The position numbers and the translations under genes are program-made. From Xylophilus sp. Leaf220 (GTDB taxonomy: Bacteria > Pseudomonadota > Gammaproteobacteria > Burkholderiales > Burkholderiaceae_C), in the NCBI RefSeq assembly GCF_001421705.1, contig NZ_LMKO01000026.1, forward strand, positions 16,493 through 80,492: 64,000 nucleotides of DNA, read 5' to 3'. Below the pieces are notes generated by a model that ran no database searches, was not told the DNA's origin, and was given only the letters and a program-made list of their open reading frames with translations. Of the stretch, positions 34,667-43,987 are shown one piece after another (positions within the stretch are counted from its first letter, which is position 1; each line of letters begins with the position of its first letter).

Positions 34667-35452
34667 ATGACGGACCCAGTCGCCCCCACCGCCCCCGCCG
34701 TACCGCACGACCCGATCATCCGGATGGACGGCGTGAACAAGTGGTATGGCCAGTTCCAGGTGCTGACCGGCATCGACCTGAGCGTGCGCACCGGCGAGCG
34801 GATCGTGGTGTGCGGGCCGTCGGGCTCGGGCAAGTCCACCCTGATCCGCTGCATCAACCGGCTGGAGACGGTGCAGCAGGGCCGCATCGTGGTCGACGGC
34901 ATCGAGCTGACGGCCGGCGGCAGGAACGTCGACCGGGTGCGGGCCGAGGTGGGCATGGTGTTCCAGCAGTTCAACCTGTTCCCGCACCTCACCATCCTCG
35001 AGAACTGCACCCTGGCACCGATGCGCTCGCGCGGCATGACCAAGGCGCAGGCCGAAGAGGTGGCGATGCGGTACCTCGCCCGGGTGCGCATTCCCGAGCA
35101 GGCCGCCAAGTACCCGAGCCAGCTCTCGGGCGGCCAGCAGCAGCGGGTCGCGATCGCGCGGGCGCTGTGCATGTCGCCCAAGATCATGCTGTTCGACGAG
35201 CCCACCTCGGCGCTCGACCCCGAGATGGTCAAGGAAGTGCTCGACACCATGGTGTCGCTGGCCGAGGACGGCATGACCATGCTCTGCGTCACCCACGAGA
35301 TGGGCTTCGCCCGCAGCGTGGCCGACCGGGTGATCTTCATGGCCGAGGGCCGCATCGTCGAGCAGGCGCCGCCGCAGGAATTCTTCTCGAATCCGCAGCA
35401 CGAGAAGACCCGCACCTTCCTCGGCCAGATCCTGACGGCGAACCACGCCTGA
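34667..35452 (+). CDS. ABC transporter ATPase, polar amino-acid family (kgu operon)
   Basis: A 261-residue ATPase with Walker [11 protein letters not shown]-loop [10 protein letters not shown], signature [15 protein letters not shown], Walker [15 protein letters not shown] and H-loop VTHEMGFAR. It energises the permease pair of the same operon. The [10 protein letters not shown] stretch is typical of GlnQ/HisP ATPases. Confidence 0.95.
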   Translation: MTDPVAPTAPAVPHDPIIRMDGVNKWYGQFQVLTGIDLSVRTGERIVVCGPSGSGKSTLIRCINRLETVQQGRIVVDGIELTAGGRNVDRVRAEVGMVFQQFNLFPHLTILENCTLAPMRSRGMTKAQAEEVAMRYLARVRIPEQAAKYPSQLSGGQQQRVAIARALCMSPKIMLFDEPTSALDPEMVKEVLDTMVSLAEDGMTMLCVTHEMGFARSVADRVIFMAEGRIVEQAPPQEFFSNPQHEKTRTFLGQILTANHA

Positions 35453-35533
35453 ACCGCCGACAGAACCCGCCGGGGTAGAGGGCGCCGCGCTCGCGCCGGC
35501 CTCCCGTGCCCCGGTGCCTTCGCAAGAGCCCCC

Positions 35534-36313
35534 ATGCCCGACGTGCCTCCGATCCTCATCTCCCTCACCGCCTTCGGCGCCGCCGAGGTGAAGCGCCACG
35601 GCCAGCGCTACTTCGCCGAACTCTCCCGTGCGGCCGGTGCCGACGGGGTCGAGGTGCGCGGCGAGCTGCTCGCGGTGCCGCCCGCCGCGTCGGAGCTGGC
35701 CGCCCTGCGCGCCACCGGCAACGTGCGCGTCTACTCCAGCCCCGAAGGCCTGTGGGCCGCCGACGGCACGCTGGACGCGGGCGCCCTGCACCGCGCGCTG
35801 GGCATCGCCGACCAGCTGGGCGCGGCGCGGCTTAAGATGTCGATCGGCGGCTTCGGCGCCGGCTCGGCCGCGTCCTTGCGCGACCTGCAGAACACACTGG
35901 CCGACGCCCCGTGCGAGCTGGTGATCGAGAACGACCAGACGCCCGCCGCCGGCACCGTCGCCGCGCTGCGCCGCTTCTTCGCCGCGGCCGATGGGGCGGG
36001 CCTCGCGCTGCCGATGACCTTCGACATGGGCAACTGGCATACCCTGGGCGAATGCCCGCTGCAGGCCGCCGCCGTTTTCGCCACGCGCGTCGGCTACGTG
36101 CACGCCAAGGGCATGCACCGCCGGCCCGACCAATGGGTGGCGGTGCCGCTGGCGGAATCGTCCGCGCCCTGGCGCGCGGTGCTGCGCGGCCTGCCGGTGG
36201 ACGTGCCCTGGGCCATCGAATACCCGCTGGTCGGCGACGACCTGCCGGCCGTGACCCGCCGCGAAGTGAACCTGTTGCGCGCCGCCGCCCGGCTGCAGAA
36301 AGAGACCGCATGA
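35534..36313 (+). CDS. kguE: KguE-like sugar phosphate isomerase/epimerase family protein
   Basis: A 259-residue TIM-barrel (AP-endonuclease-2 family) protein. Metal-site residues of this fold appear in ADGVEVRGELL, LVIENDQTP (Glu-Asn-Asp), FDMGNWHTLGE and YVHAKGMH. KguE in Pseudomonas is part of the 2-ketogluconate operon with an unproven enzymatic role. It overlaps the kinase gene by ATGA. The name follows operon order E-K-...-D and PtxS-type operator. Confidence 0.82.
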   Translation: MPDVPPILISLTAFGAAEVKRHGQRYFAELSRAAGADGVEVRGELLAVPPAASELAALRATGNVRVYSSPEGLWAADGTLDAGALHRALGIADQLGAARLKMSIGGFGAGSAASLRDLQNTLADAPCELVIENDQTPAAGTVAALRRFFAAADGAGLALPMTFDMGNWHTLGECPLQAAAVFATRVGYVHAKGMHRRPDQWVAVPLAESSAPWRAVLRGLPVDVPWAIEYPLVGDDLPAVTRREVNLLRAAARLQKETA

Positions 36314-37302
36314 ACCCGCCTGCCCCCCCCGATTCCCCCTTCACCGCGCCGCTGCCCGGCGCCGCCCGCGACGTCGCCGTCTTCGGCGAGGCGATGACGC
36401 TGTTCATCGCCGGCGAGCCCGGCCCGCTGGAGCGGGTCGAGACCTTCCACCGCCGCATGGCCGGTGCCGAGATCAACGTGGCCGTCGGCCTGGCGCGGCT
36501 CGGCCTGCGGGTGGGCTGGGCCAGCCGGCTGGGCGACGATTCGCTCGGCCGCTACCTGCTGGCCGAGCTGCAGAAGGAGGGCGTCGACTGCGGCAAGGTG
36601 CAAAGCGATGCCGGCCAGCGCACCGGCTTCCAGTTCAAGGGCCGGGTCGACGACGGCAGCGATCCGCCGGTGGAGTACCACCGCAAGGGCTCGGCCGCCA
36701 GCCTGATGGGCCCCGACGACGTGGACGCGGCCTGGCTGCAGGCCACCCGCCACCTGCACGCCACCGGCGTCTTCGCCGCCATCTCCGCCACCAGCCTGGC
36801 CGCGGCCCACCGCAGCCTGGACGTGGCGCGTGCGGCCGGCCGCAGCATCTCGTTCGATCCCAACCTGCGGCCGACGCTCTGGTCGTCCACCGACACGATG
36901 CGCACCGAGATCAACCGCCTGGCCGCCAAGGCCCACGCGGTGCTGCCCGGCCTGGCCGAGGGCCAGCTGCTGACCGGCCATGCCGCGCCCGACGCCATCG
37001 CCCGCTTCTACCGCGACGCCGGCGCCCGGCTGGTGGTGATCAAGCTGGGGGCCGAGGGCGCCTACTACGACGATGCCGACGCCGGCACCGGCCACGTGGC
37101 GGGCTTCCCGGTCGCGAAGGTGGTGGACACGGTGGGCGCGGGCGACGGCTTCGCGGTGGGCGTGGTGAGCGCGCTGCTCGAAGGCCGCAGCGTGCCCGAC
37201 GCGGTGCGCCGCGGCAGCTGGATCGGCGCGCGCCAGGTGCAGGTGCCGGGCGATTCCGAAGGCCTGCCGACCCGGGCCGAACTGCAGGCCGCGGGGCTGT
37301 AG
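36310..37302 (+). CDS. kguK: 2-ketogluconate kinase-like PfkB-family sugar kinase
   Basis: A 330-residue ribokinase-fold enzyme. The PfkB signatures are present: AGAEINVAVGLARLGL near the N-terminus and VDTVGAGDGFAVGVVSALL with the catalytic Asp near the C-terminus. Predicted to phosphorylate 2-ketogluconate at C6. A 2-keto-3-deoxygluconate kinase activity is an alternative, but the neighbouring reductase and operator favour KguK. A 20-residue Pro-rich N-terminal extension precedes the domain. Confidence 0.85.
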   Translation: MNPPAPPDSPFTAPLPGAARDVAVFGEAMTLFIAGEPGPLERVETFHRRMAGAEINVAVGLARLGLRVGWASRLGDDSLGRYLLAELQKEGVDCGKVQSDAGQRTGFQFKGRVDDGSDPPVEYHRKGSAASLMGPDDVDAAWLQATRHLHATGVFAAISATSLAAAHRSLDVARAAGRSISFDPNLRPTLWSSTDTMRTEINRLAAKAHAVLPGLAEGQLLTGHAAPDAIARFYRDAGARLVVIKLGAEGAYYDDADAGTGHVAGFPVAKVVDTVGAGDGFAVGVVSALLEGRSVPDAVRRGSWIGARQVQVPGDSEGLPTRAELQAAGL

Positions 37303-37363
37303 AGCCCGCGCCCCGCCCTGCGCCGGCCGCCTGTGCCGGCCTCTACGCACCGACAGGATCGCC

Positions 37364-38359
37364 ATGACCACAAGCCTCCCGCGCCAGCACGTCCTCGTCT
37401 TCCGCGAGCTGCCGCCCGACCAGCTCGCACGCTTGCAGGCGGTGCACGAGGTCACCGTCGCCAACCCCCGCATCGCCGCGCAGAAGCCGGCGTTCGACGC
37501 GGCGCTGGCCACCGCGCAGGGGCTGGTCGGCTCCAGCTACCCGGTCACCGCCGCGCTGCTGGCGCAGGCGCCGCGGCTGCGCGCCGTCTCCAGCATCTCG
37601 GTGGGGGTGGACAACTACGACCTCGCCGCGCTGCACGCCCGCGGCATCGTGCTGTGCCACACGCCCGGCGTGCTCGACGAGACGGTGGCCGACACGGTGT
37701 TCGCCCTGGTCATGGCGACCAGCCGCCGCATCGTCGAGCTCTCGACCCTGGTGCGCGAAGGCCGCTGGAAGCACAACATCGGCGAGGATCTGTTCGGCAC
37801 CGACGTGCACGGCAAGACGCTCGGCCTGCTGGGCTTCGGCCGCATCGGCCAGGCGGTGGCGCGGCGCGCCGCGCTGGGCTTCGGCATGCGGGTGCTCTAC
37901 CACGCACGGCGTCCGGTCGCGCTGGCCGGCACGCCGCTGGAGGGCCGGGCGCATCACACGCCGCGCGACGCGCTGCTGGCGCAGTCGGACATCGTGGCCG
38001 CCCTGCTGCCGCTGACGCCCGCCACTCGCGGCATGCTCGACGCGTCCGTCTTCGCCCGCATGAAGCCGGGCAGCATCTTCGTCAACGGCGGCCGCGGCGC
38101 CACGGTGGACGAGGCCGCGCTGCTGCAGGCCCTCGACCACGGCCCGCTGCGCGCCGCCGGCCTGGATGTCTTCGCCACCGAGCCGCTGCCCGCCGAGTCC
38201 CCGCTGCGCACCCATCCCCGGGTCACGCCGCTGCCCCACATCGGCTCGGCCACCCACGAGACCCGCCGCGCGATGGCGGTGCTGGCCACCGACAACCTGC
38301 TGCACACCCTGGCCGGCGAACGGCCTGCGGCGGTCTACGACACGGCGGGAAGTATTTAG
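37364..38359 (+). CDS. kguD: 2-ketogluconate 6-phosphate reductase-like D-2-hydroxyacid dehydrogenase
   Basis: A 331-residue NAD(P)-dependent dehydrogenase of the GhrB/KguD group. It has the GLLGFGRIGQAVARRA Rossmann motif, the FVNGGRGATVDE substrate/cofactor block and the catalytic His in PHIGSAT. Predicted to reduce 6-phospho-2-ketogluconate to 6-phosphogluconate, feeding the Entner-Doudoroff or pentose phosphate route. Last gene of the operon; 61 bases after kguK. A glyoxylate/hydroxypyruvate reductase activity cannot be excluded. Confidence 0.85.
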   Translation: MTTSLPRQHVLVFRELPPDQLARLQAVHEVTVANPRIAAQKPAFDAALATAQGLVGSSYPVTAALLAQAPRLRAVSSISVGVDNYDLAALHARGIVLCHTPGVLDETVADTVFALVMATSRRIVELSTLVREGRWKHNIGEDLFGTDVHGKTLGLLGFGRIGQAVARRAALGFGMRVLYHARRPVALAGTPLEGRAHHTPRDALLAQSDIVAALLPLTPATRGMLDASVFARMKPGSIFVNGGRGATVDEAALLQALDHGPLRAAGLDVFATEPLPAESPLRTHPRVTPLPHIGSATHETRRAMAVLATDNLLHTLAGERPAAVYDTAGSI

Positions 38360-38450
38360 CGGGCAGCGCTCAAGCTTGGTGCGGATCTGTCGATAAGCAG
38401 CGGTGGCAATCCGCTACGCCCGGTCCTGGTGCATCGCCAGACCCTGCAAA

Positions 38451-40403
38451 ATGAACAGATCCATCCAGAACCTTCCGATGCGCGGCAAATTCCTGCTGAT
38501 CGGCATCATCGCTCTCGTGACGGCCGCCGTGCCGAGCGGTTTTCTCATCCAGAACAAGGTGCTTGAACTGCGCACCGCCGAGCGCGAGACCTCGGGCCTG
38601 CCGCCCGCCGGGGCACTGCTGCAGTTGATCCAGCTGACGCAGCAGCACCGGGCGCTGTCGGCCCAGCTGCTGGGCGGCAACGAGGCCGCTGCTGCCGACG
38701 CCACCGCCAAGGGTGCCGAGGTGGCCAAGGCGCTCGACCGGACGCAGCAGAGCACCCGTGCGATGGGCGTCGCGCTGGTGTCGTCCCAGGCCGATGGCGT
38801 CGCCGGCGCCTGGCAGACCTTGTCCGGCGGCGTGCGCGGCAAGACCCTCACCGGACCGCAGAGCAACGCGGCCCATACCGCCCTGGTGGCCCAGGAACTG
38901 GCGCTGCTGCAGAGCATCGCGACCGAATCGGGCATCGTGCTGCACCCCAACGAAAGCGGCTACCACCTGCAGAACGGCGTGCTGAACCTGCTGCCCCGGC
39001 TGACCGAATCCTTCGGCCAGGTGCGCGCGCGCGGCGCCCTGGTGCTGGCCAAGGGCGAGATCGCCGCGGCGGAGCGGGTGCGCATCGAAAGCCTGGTGAC
39101 GCTGGCCCGCAGCCAGTTCGCCGATGCACGGCAGTTCCTCGACCGTGCGGCGAAGAACGACCCCGCCCTGCAGGCGTCGCTGGGCTCCCTGCTGGCGAAC
39201 GCCAACACGGCGGCCGAAGAGGGCCTGAAGCTGGCCGAGACCCGCATCGTCAACGCCGAGAACCTCGACCTGCCCGCACCCGAGTTCGTCGCCGCCCAGA
39301 CCCGGGCGATCAACGCCCAGTTCGACCTGATCACTGCCGCCCTCTCGGCGCTCGACCAGGAACTCGACCACACGGTCGCCGCGGCGGTTCGCCAGGTCGC
39401 ATTGGTCTGCGCGTTGCTGGCCGCGCTCGGCTGCCTGGCGGCGTGGGTGATGTGGAGCGTGGCCCGCAGCACCAGCGGCTCGATCCTGAAGGCGCTCACC
39501 GTGGCGGAATCGGTGGCCGAAGGCCGGCTCGACAACCGGTTCGACGCGGTGCACTCCCGCGACGAGGCCGGCCGGCTGCTCACCGCGCTGGCTCGCATGA
39601 ACGCACAGCTCACCGGCTTGGTCGATGGCGTGCGCCAGAACGCCGACAGCGTGGCCACCGCGTCGGCCCAGATCGCGCTCGGCAACCAGGACCTTTCCGC
39701 CCGCACCGAGAAGCAGGCCGCGGCCTTGCAGCAGACCGCCGCGTCGATGGAGCAGGTGAGCACCACGGTGCTGCAGAACGCCGACAACGCGCGCCAGGCC
39801 AACCAGCTCGCCCAGGGCGCGTCCTCGGTCGCGGTGCAGGGCGGCAAGGTGGTGCGGGAGGTGGTCACCACGATGCGCGACATCAACGACAGCTCGAAGC
39901 GGATCGTCGACATCATCAGCGTGATCGACGGCATCGCCTTCCAGACCAACATCCTGGCGCTGAACGCGGCGGTCGAGGCGGCCCGTGCGGGCGAGCAGGG
40001 CCGCGGCTTCGCGGTCGTGGCGAGCGAGGTGCGCAGCCTGGCGCAGCGCAGCGCCAACGCAGCGCAGGAGATCAAGGGCCTGATCACCGAGAGCGTGGGC
40101 CGCGTCGAGCAGGGCACCGCCCTGGTCGACCAGGCCGGCCGCACGATGGAGGAGGTGGTGACCTCGATCGCCCGGGTGACCGACATCATGGGCGAGATCA
40201 CGGTGGCGTCGAACGAGCAGAGCACCGGCGTGGCGAGCGTCGGCCAGGCGATCGCGCAGATGGACCAGGCCACCCAGCAGAACGCCGCCCTGGTCGAGGA
40301 AAGCGCCGCGGCCGCCGGCAGCCTGAAGGCGCAGGCGGAACAGCTGGTGGAATCGGTGGCGGTGTTCCGTACCGCGGACCGGCAGGCGCTGCGCCTGGCC
40401 TGA
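38451..40403 (+). CDS. Methyl-accepting chemotaxis protein
   Basis: A 650-residue chemoreceptor. A first transmembrane helix lies at residues 13-33 and a second at about 313-337; the ~280-residue periplasmic part starts with [18 protein letters not shown], reminiscent of nitrate-sensing-like helical domains. A HAMP domain ([11 protein letters not shown]) follows, then the signalling rod with the conserved tip [18 protein letters not shown]. The C-terminus lacks the CheR-tethering pentapeptide. The gene is only 91 bases after kguD, so a link to sugar-acid taxis is possible but unsupported. Confidence 0.95.
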   Translation: MNRSIQNLPMRGKFLLIGIIALVTAAVPSGFLIQNKVLELRTAERETSGLPPAGALLQLIQLTQQHRALSAQLLGGNEAAAADATAKGAEVAKALDRTQQSTRAMGVALVSSQADGVAGAWQTLSGGVRGKTLTGPQSNAAHTALVAQELALLQSIATESGIVLHPNESGYHLQNGVLNLLPRLTESFGQVRARGALVLAKGEIAAAERVRIESLVTLARSQFADARQFLDRAAKNDPALQASLGSLLANANTAAEEGLKLAETRIVNAENLDLPAPEFVAAQTRAINAQFDLITAALSALDQELDHTVAAAVRQVALVCALLAALGCLAAWVMWSVARSTSGSILKALTVAESVAEGRLDNRFDAVHSRDEAGRLLTALARMNAQLTGLVDGVRQNADSVATASAQIALGNQDLSARTEKQAAALQQTAASMEQVSTTVLQNADNARQANQLAQGASSVAVQGGKVVREVVTTMRDINDSSKRIVDIISVIDGIAFQTNILALNAAVEAARAGEQGRGFAVVASEVRSLAQRSANAAQEIKGLITESVGRVEQGTALVDQAGRTMEEVVTSIARVTDIMGEITVASNEQSTGVASVGQAIAQMDQATQQNAALVEESAAAAGSLKAQAEQLVESVAVFRTADRQALRLA

Positions 40404-40434
40404 CGGCCTCGGCGGCGCGCCCGCCCGCGGGCCG

Positions 40435-40707
40435 TCAGGCCTTGGCGGTGCGGCCGACGAAGTAGCGGCTGGCGCCCAGCAGCATCGCGGCGCCGACCAG
40501 GGCGGCGACGAAGGCGGCCAGCTGCTCGCGGCCCCAGAGGTGCATGCCCTGGCCGGCGAAGCTGGCGGCCAGCGCGCCCACCATGCCGATGCCCGCGGCC
40601 AGCAGCAGCGCCTTCATGCCGGTGGTGATGCCCATCGGCTTGAAGGCGTTCATCAGCAGGCCGAGGATGAAGCCTGCGAACAGGGTCCAGAAAAGTCCGG
40701 TGGTCAT
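40435..40707 (-). CDS. Small membrane protein, possibly GlsB/YeaQ-like
   Basis: A 90-residue protein with three hydrophobic segments (residues 5-22, 31-51 and 63-80) separated by short Gly-containing turns. Start MTTGLFWTLFAGFILGLLMN. It resembles transglycosylase-associated (GlsB/YeaQ) stress proteins in size and glycine pattern, but the match is loose. Convergent with the chemoreceptor gene (31 bases between stops) and divergent from ppk2. Confidence 0.6.
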   Translation of the reverse strand: MTTGLFWTLFAGFILGLLMNAFKPMGITTGMKALLLAAGIGMVGALAASFAGQGMHLWGREQLAAFVAALVGAAMLLGASRYFVGRTAKA

Positions 40708-40894
40708 GGTGGGTATCTCGTAGGTGTGGCCTTGCGCGGGCGGCGCCCGGGCAGGGGAGCCGTCCGGGTGAGCCGCAGCGTAGGCCTTCGCCGCGGCCGC
40801 CGTACGCGGGTATGCGCGTAGTTCCCGAAATAAAAGCGCCGGGCCCGATACGCGCCGGCACAAACGCCGGCGGGCCGCGTGGCACAGTGGCGCC

Positions 40895-41725
40895 ATGAAA
40901 TCCTTCTCCCGCAAAGACTACGCGCGGCAGCTCGAGCCGCTGCAGATCGAACTGGCCCGCATGGCCCGCTGGGCCGCCGCCACCGGCCAGCGCATCCTGG
41001 TGATCTTCGAGGGCCGCGACACCGCCGGCAAGGGCGGCGCGATCGGCGCGGTGTCGGAGCACCTGAACCCGCGCCAGTGCCGGGTGGTGGCCCTGCCCAA
41101 GCCGACCGACCGCGAGCGCGGCCAGTGGTATTTCCAGCGCTACGCGACCCACCTGCCGGCCGCCGGCGAGATCGTGCTGTTCGACCGCAGCTGGTACAAC
41201 CGCGCCGGCGTCGAGAAGGTGATGGGCTACGCCACCGACGCCCAGGTCGAGGCCTTCCTGCGGCAGGTGCCGGTGTTCGAGCAGATGCTGGTCGACGACG
41301 GCATCCTGCTCTTCAAGTACTGGCTGGGCACCGACCAGGACGAGCAGGAGGCCCGCTTCGCCGAGCGGCACACCGACCCGCTCAAGCGCTGGAAGCTCTC
41401 GCCGATCGACCTGGAGGCGCGAAAGCACTACGCCGACTACACCGCCGCCCGCGAGGCGATGCTGCAGGCCACCCACACGCCGCAGGCGCCCTGGACGCTG
41501 GTCGATTTCAACGACCAGCGCGCCGGCCGCCTGACCCTGCTGCGCGACCTGCTCGACCGCCTGCCCGACACCCACATCGAGGACGACCCGATGGCGCTGG
41601 AGCCGTTGGTCCGCAAGCCGCTGAAGGAGCGCTACGGCGTGGTCAAGCCGCTGAAGACGGCCAGGCCGGGGAAGTCGGACGGCAAGGGCGAAAAGCCCGA
41701 AAAGCCCGACAAGGCCGATTCCTGA
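40895..41725 (+). CDS. ppk2: Polyphosphate kinase 2 (PPK2)
   Basis: A 276-residue one-domain PPK2 that moves phosphate between polyphosphate and nucleotides. Walker A GRDTAGKGG is at residues 40-48, the Walker B/second motif is FDRSWYNRAGVE and the lid carries KRWKLSPID. The Lys/Glu-rich C-terminal tail (residues 250-276) is disordered. Nucleotide preference (ADP, GDP or NMP) is not readable from this alone. No other polyphosphate gene is adjacent. Confidence 0.95.
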   Translation: MKSFSRKDYARQLEPLQIELARMARWAAATGQRILVIFEGRDTAGKGGAIGAVSEHLNPRQCRVVALPKPTDRERGQWYFQRYATHLPAAGEIVLFDRSWYNRAGVEKVMGYATDAQVEAFLRQVPVFEQMLVDDGILLFKYWLGTDQDEQEARFAERHTDPLKRWKLSPIDLEARKHYADYTAAREAMLQATHTPQAPWTLVDFNDQRAGRLTLLRDLLDRLPDTHIEDDPMALEPLVRKPLKERYGVVKPLKTARPGKSDGKGEKPEKPDKADS

Positions 41726-41730
41726 GTCCG

Positions 41731-41783
41731 TAAAGGCCTGCAGCCGGCGTGCAGAGCCGGCCTCTAGCTATCGATAACGTAGC
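41731..41783 (-). repeat. Two-hairpin intergenic repeat, family A, copy 5
   Basis: Read on the minus strand: GCTACGTTATCGATAGCT hairpin, AGA, GGCCGGC...GCCGGC hairpin, then TGCAGGCCTTTAC. Lies between the convergent ppk2 and sulfonate-binding-protein genes. Confidence 0.75.
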
Positions 41784-41791
41784 GGATGGCG

Positions 41792-42877
41792 TCAGGGTTT
41801 CGCCGCCGTTCCATCCGCCCCGGTCGGCGCCCAGTAGTCCTCCGCCCCCGCCGCGCGCAGCGCCTGCTGCAGGAAGCGCCGGTCGGCCCAGGCCTCGACG
41901 TCGAAGCCGCTGCGGACGATGCCGATCTGCTGGCTGCCGGCGACCACCTCCTTGTAGCGGGCCACCAGACCGTCGTCGACCAGCGGCGAGTAGCGCGCCT
42001 TGAGCGAGCTGCCGTCGAATTCGTTCCGGAAGATCGAGAGCGGCAGGCCGCTGGCGGCCACGTATTCGTCGTAGAGCGCGGCGCGGCGGCTGTCCTCGGA
42101 GGCGGCGCGCGCCTCCTTCACCACCACGGTCAGCACCCGCACCAGCGCCTCGGGGTAGCGGTCGATGAAATCCTGCGTCGCGATCAGGCCCGACTGGATG
42201 GTGAACCGCGCCGGCTTACCCTTGGTGCTGACCGGGACCAGCGCGGTGCCGTTCTCCCTGAGCAGGTTCAGGTCGGTGCCGCCGAAGGTGGCGTCGATGT
42301 CCTTGTTGACCACCGCCGCCTTGGAGGTGGGCCAGTCGAGGTTGGTGAAGCGCACGTCCTTCTCGGTCAGGCCCGCTTCCTCCAGCAGCCGGTTGAAGGT
42401 GAGCTGGTAGGCGGTGCCGCGCAGCACCGCGACGCGCTTGCCCTTCAGGTCGGCGGCGCTGCGAACCTCGGAGCCGAGCGGCACCGCCAGGTAGCTGTTG
42501 TTGCTGCGCGAGACGCCGGCCAGCAGCCGGGTGCGCAGCCCGTTGGCCCGGCCGATCACGCCGGCCACGTCGCCCAGGTAGACGATGTCGAGCTGCTTGG
42601 TGGTCAGCCCCTCGTTGATCGCAGGGCCCGCGCCCTTGAAGAACTTCCATTCGATCTTCACGCCGTCCTTGGCGAACTCGGCCTCCAGCGCCTTCTTGGC
42701 ATAGACCAGCGACACCGGATGCGCCCCGGCGAACGAGTGGCCGGCGGTGCCCTGCTCGGGCGCGGCCAGGCGGATCACCTGCGGCAGGTCGGCGGCGAGG
42801 GCGTTGCCGGCCAGGGCAGCCCACGCGAGGGCGGAGGCCAGCAGCGGCCGGCGGGCGAGGTGGAGAAGGCGGGTCAT
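41792..42877 (-). CDS. Aliphatic-sulfonate-type ABC substrate-binding protein (first of three)
   Basis: A 361-residue periplasmic protein with a signal peptide (residues 1-29). It belongs to the SsuA/TauA-like NMT1 fold: VKIEWKFFKGAGPAINEGL, the GKRVAVLRGTAYQLTFNRLL lobe and DIDATFGGTDLN. It lies last in the minus-strand cluster, after tauD and a repeat-filled gap. The sequence is more diverged from the other two binding proteins of the cluster than they are from each other, so a distinct ligand is likely. Confidence 0.9.
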   Translation of the reverse strand: MTRLLHLARRPLLASALAWAALAGNALAADLPQVIRLAAPEQGTAGHSFAGAHPVSLVYAKKALEAEFAKDGVKIEWKFFKGAGPAINEGLTTKQLDIVYLGDVAGVIGRANGLRTRLLAGVSRSNNSYLAVPLGSEVRSAADLKGKRVAVLRGTAYQLTFNRLLEEAGLTEKDVRFTNLDWPTSKAAVVNKDIDATFGGTDLNLLRENGTALVPVSTKGKPARFTIQSGLIATQDFIDRYPEALVRVLTVVVKEARAASEDSRRAALYDEYVAASGLPLSIFRNEFDGSSLKARYSPLVDDGLVARYKEVVAGSQQIGIVRSGFDVEAWADRRFLQQALRAAGAEDYWAPTGADGTAAKP

Positions 42878-42914
42878 GCGGAAGTCAACTTGGTCAGAAG
42901 AAGGAAGAGGCGCA

Positions 42915-43021
42915 AATGGGGCCGTCCAGCAGCGCACCCGTGGAGCGGGCTTCGCCCGGCCACCGGGTGTGCCCCCCTTTGCGCAGCGAAATGGGGGAGC
43001 GACGCAGTCGCTTAGGGGGAT
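42915..43021. repeat. Candidate dispersed intergenic element with several hairpins
   Basis: The 143-base gap between tauD and the binding-protein gene is filled by stacked inverted repeats: GCGGGCTTCGCCCGG, CCCCCC...GGGGG around GCGCAGCGAAAT, and GCGACGCAGTCGC. I believe similar elements occur between genes in other Comamonadaceae, but only one copy is in this window, so repetition is not shown here. Confidence 0.45.
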
Positions 43022-43935
43022 TACCTGATCTTTTTGCTGCGGACGCCATCGACGCCGACGGGCACGTCGCCGCTCACCGTCACCCGGCGCACCACCCGGT
43101 GGGCGTCGCCGTAGTCGTTGATCGCGTAGTGCTGGGTGGCGCGGTTGTCCCAGACGGCGACGTCGCCCTCGGTCCAGCGCCAGCGCACCGTGTTCTCCAG
43201 CCGCAGGATGTGGCCGGTGAGGATCTCGATCAGGCGCTGCGAATCGTGGGTGGAATAGCCCGCCAGCTTCTTGGCGAAGTGGCCCAGCAGCAGCGCCCGC
43301 TCGCCGGTTTCGGGGTGTACCCGCACCACCGGATGCTCGGCCTCGAACAGGGTCGAGGTGAACACCTCGCGGTAGCGCTTGCGGCCGGCCTCTTCGCCGC
43401 CGTCGGCGCGCACCGCCGCATAGTCGTAGTCGTTGCCGTGGACGGCGCGCAGATTCTCGGCCAGAGCCTTCAGCGGGGCGGGCAGGCCCTCGTAGGCGGC
43501 CACGGTGTTGGCCCAGACGGTGTCGCCGCCGATCTCGGGAATCGTGACCGCGCGCAGTACGCCGGCCTGCGGCGGCGCCACATCGAAGGTCACGTCGGTG
43601 TGCCAGGAGTTGGCCCGGCCACCGTGGCGCGAGTCCAGCTCCAGCAGGGTGCGGCCGTCGGGCGAGGGCACGGTCGGGTGCGGCTCGATCGGGCCGAAGA
43701 GGCGGCCGAAGGCTTCGTGCTCCGCATCGTCCAGGTGCTGCTGGCCGCGGAAGAACAGCACCTTGTGGCGCAGCAGCGCGGCCTTGACGGCGGCGAAGGT
43801 CTCGGGCGCCAGGTTGCCCGAGAGCCGCACGCCGCGGATCTCGGCGCCGATGCGGCCGGCCAGCGGGCGGATGTCGAGGGCCGCGTCGGCCACGGAGGGC
43901 TCGGCGGACGGACGTGCGTTCAGTACGGTGCTCAT
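43021..43935 (-). CDS. TauD/TfdA-family Fe(II)/2-oxoglutarate dioxygenase
   Basis: A 304-residue dioxygenase. The iron triad is His112 and Asp114 in WHTDVTF and His269 in RATQHYAINDY, with Arg284 as the 2-oxoglutarate anchor. Such enzymes release sulfite from taurine, alkylsulfonates or alkyl sulfates. It follows the ATPase gene by 52 bases and belongs to a sulfur-scavenging cluster; the exact sulfonate is unknown, so the tauD symbol is withheld. Confidence 0.92.
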   Translation of the reverse strand: MSTVLNARPSAEPSVADAALDIRPLAGRIGAEIRGVRLSGNLAPETFAAVKAALLRHKVLFFRGQQHLDDAEHEAFGRLFGPIEPHPTVPSPDGRTLLELDSRHGGRANSWHTDVTFDVAPPQAGVLRAVTIPEIGGDTVWANTVAAYEGLPAPLKALAENLRAVHGNDYDYAAVRADGGEEAGRKRYREVFTSTLFEAEHPVVRVHPETGERALLLGHFAKKLAGYSTHDSQRLIEILTGHILRLENTVRWRWTEGDVAVWDNRATQHYAINDYGDAHRVVRRVTVSGDVPVGVDGVRSKKIR

Positions 43936-43987
43936 GGCGAATCACCTGCGGTTGAAAAAAACGGGATGCGGAACGGGGCGGCGGGAT

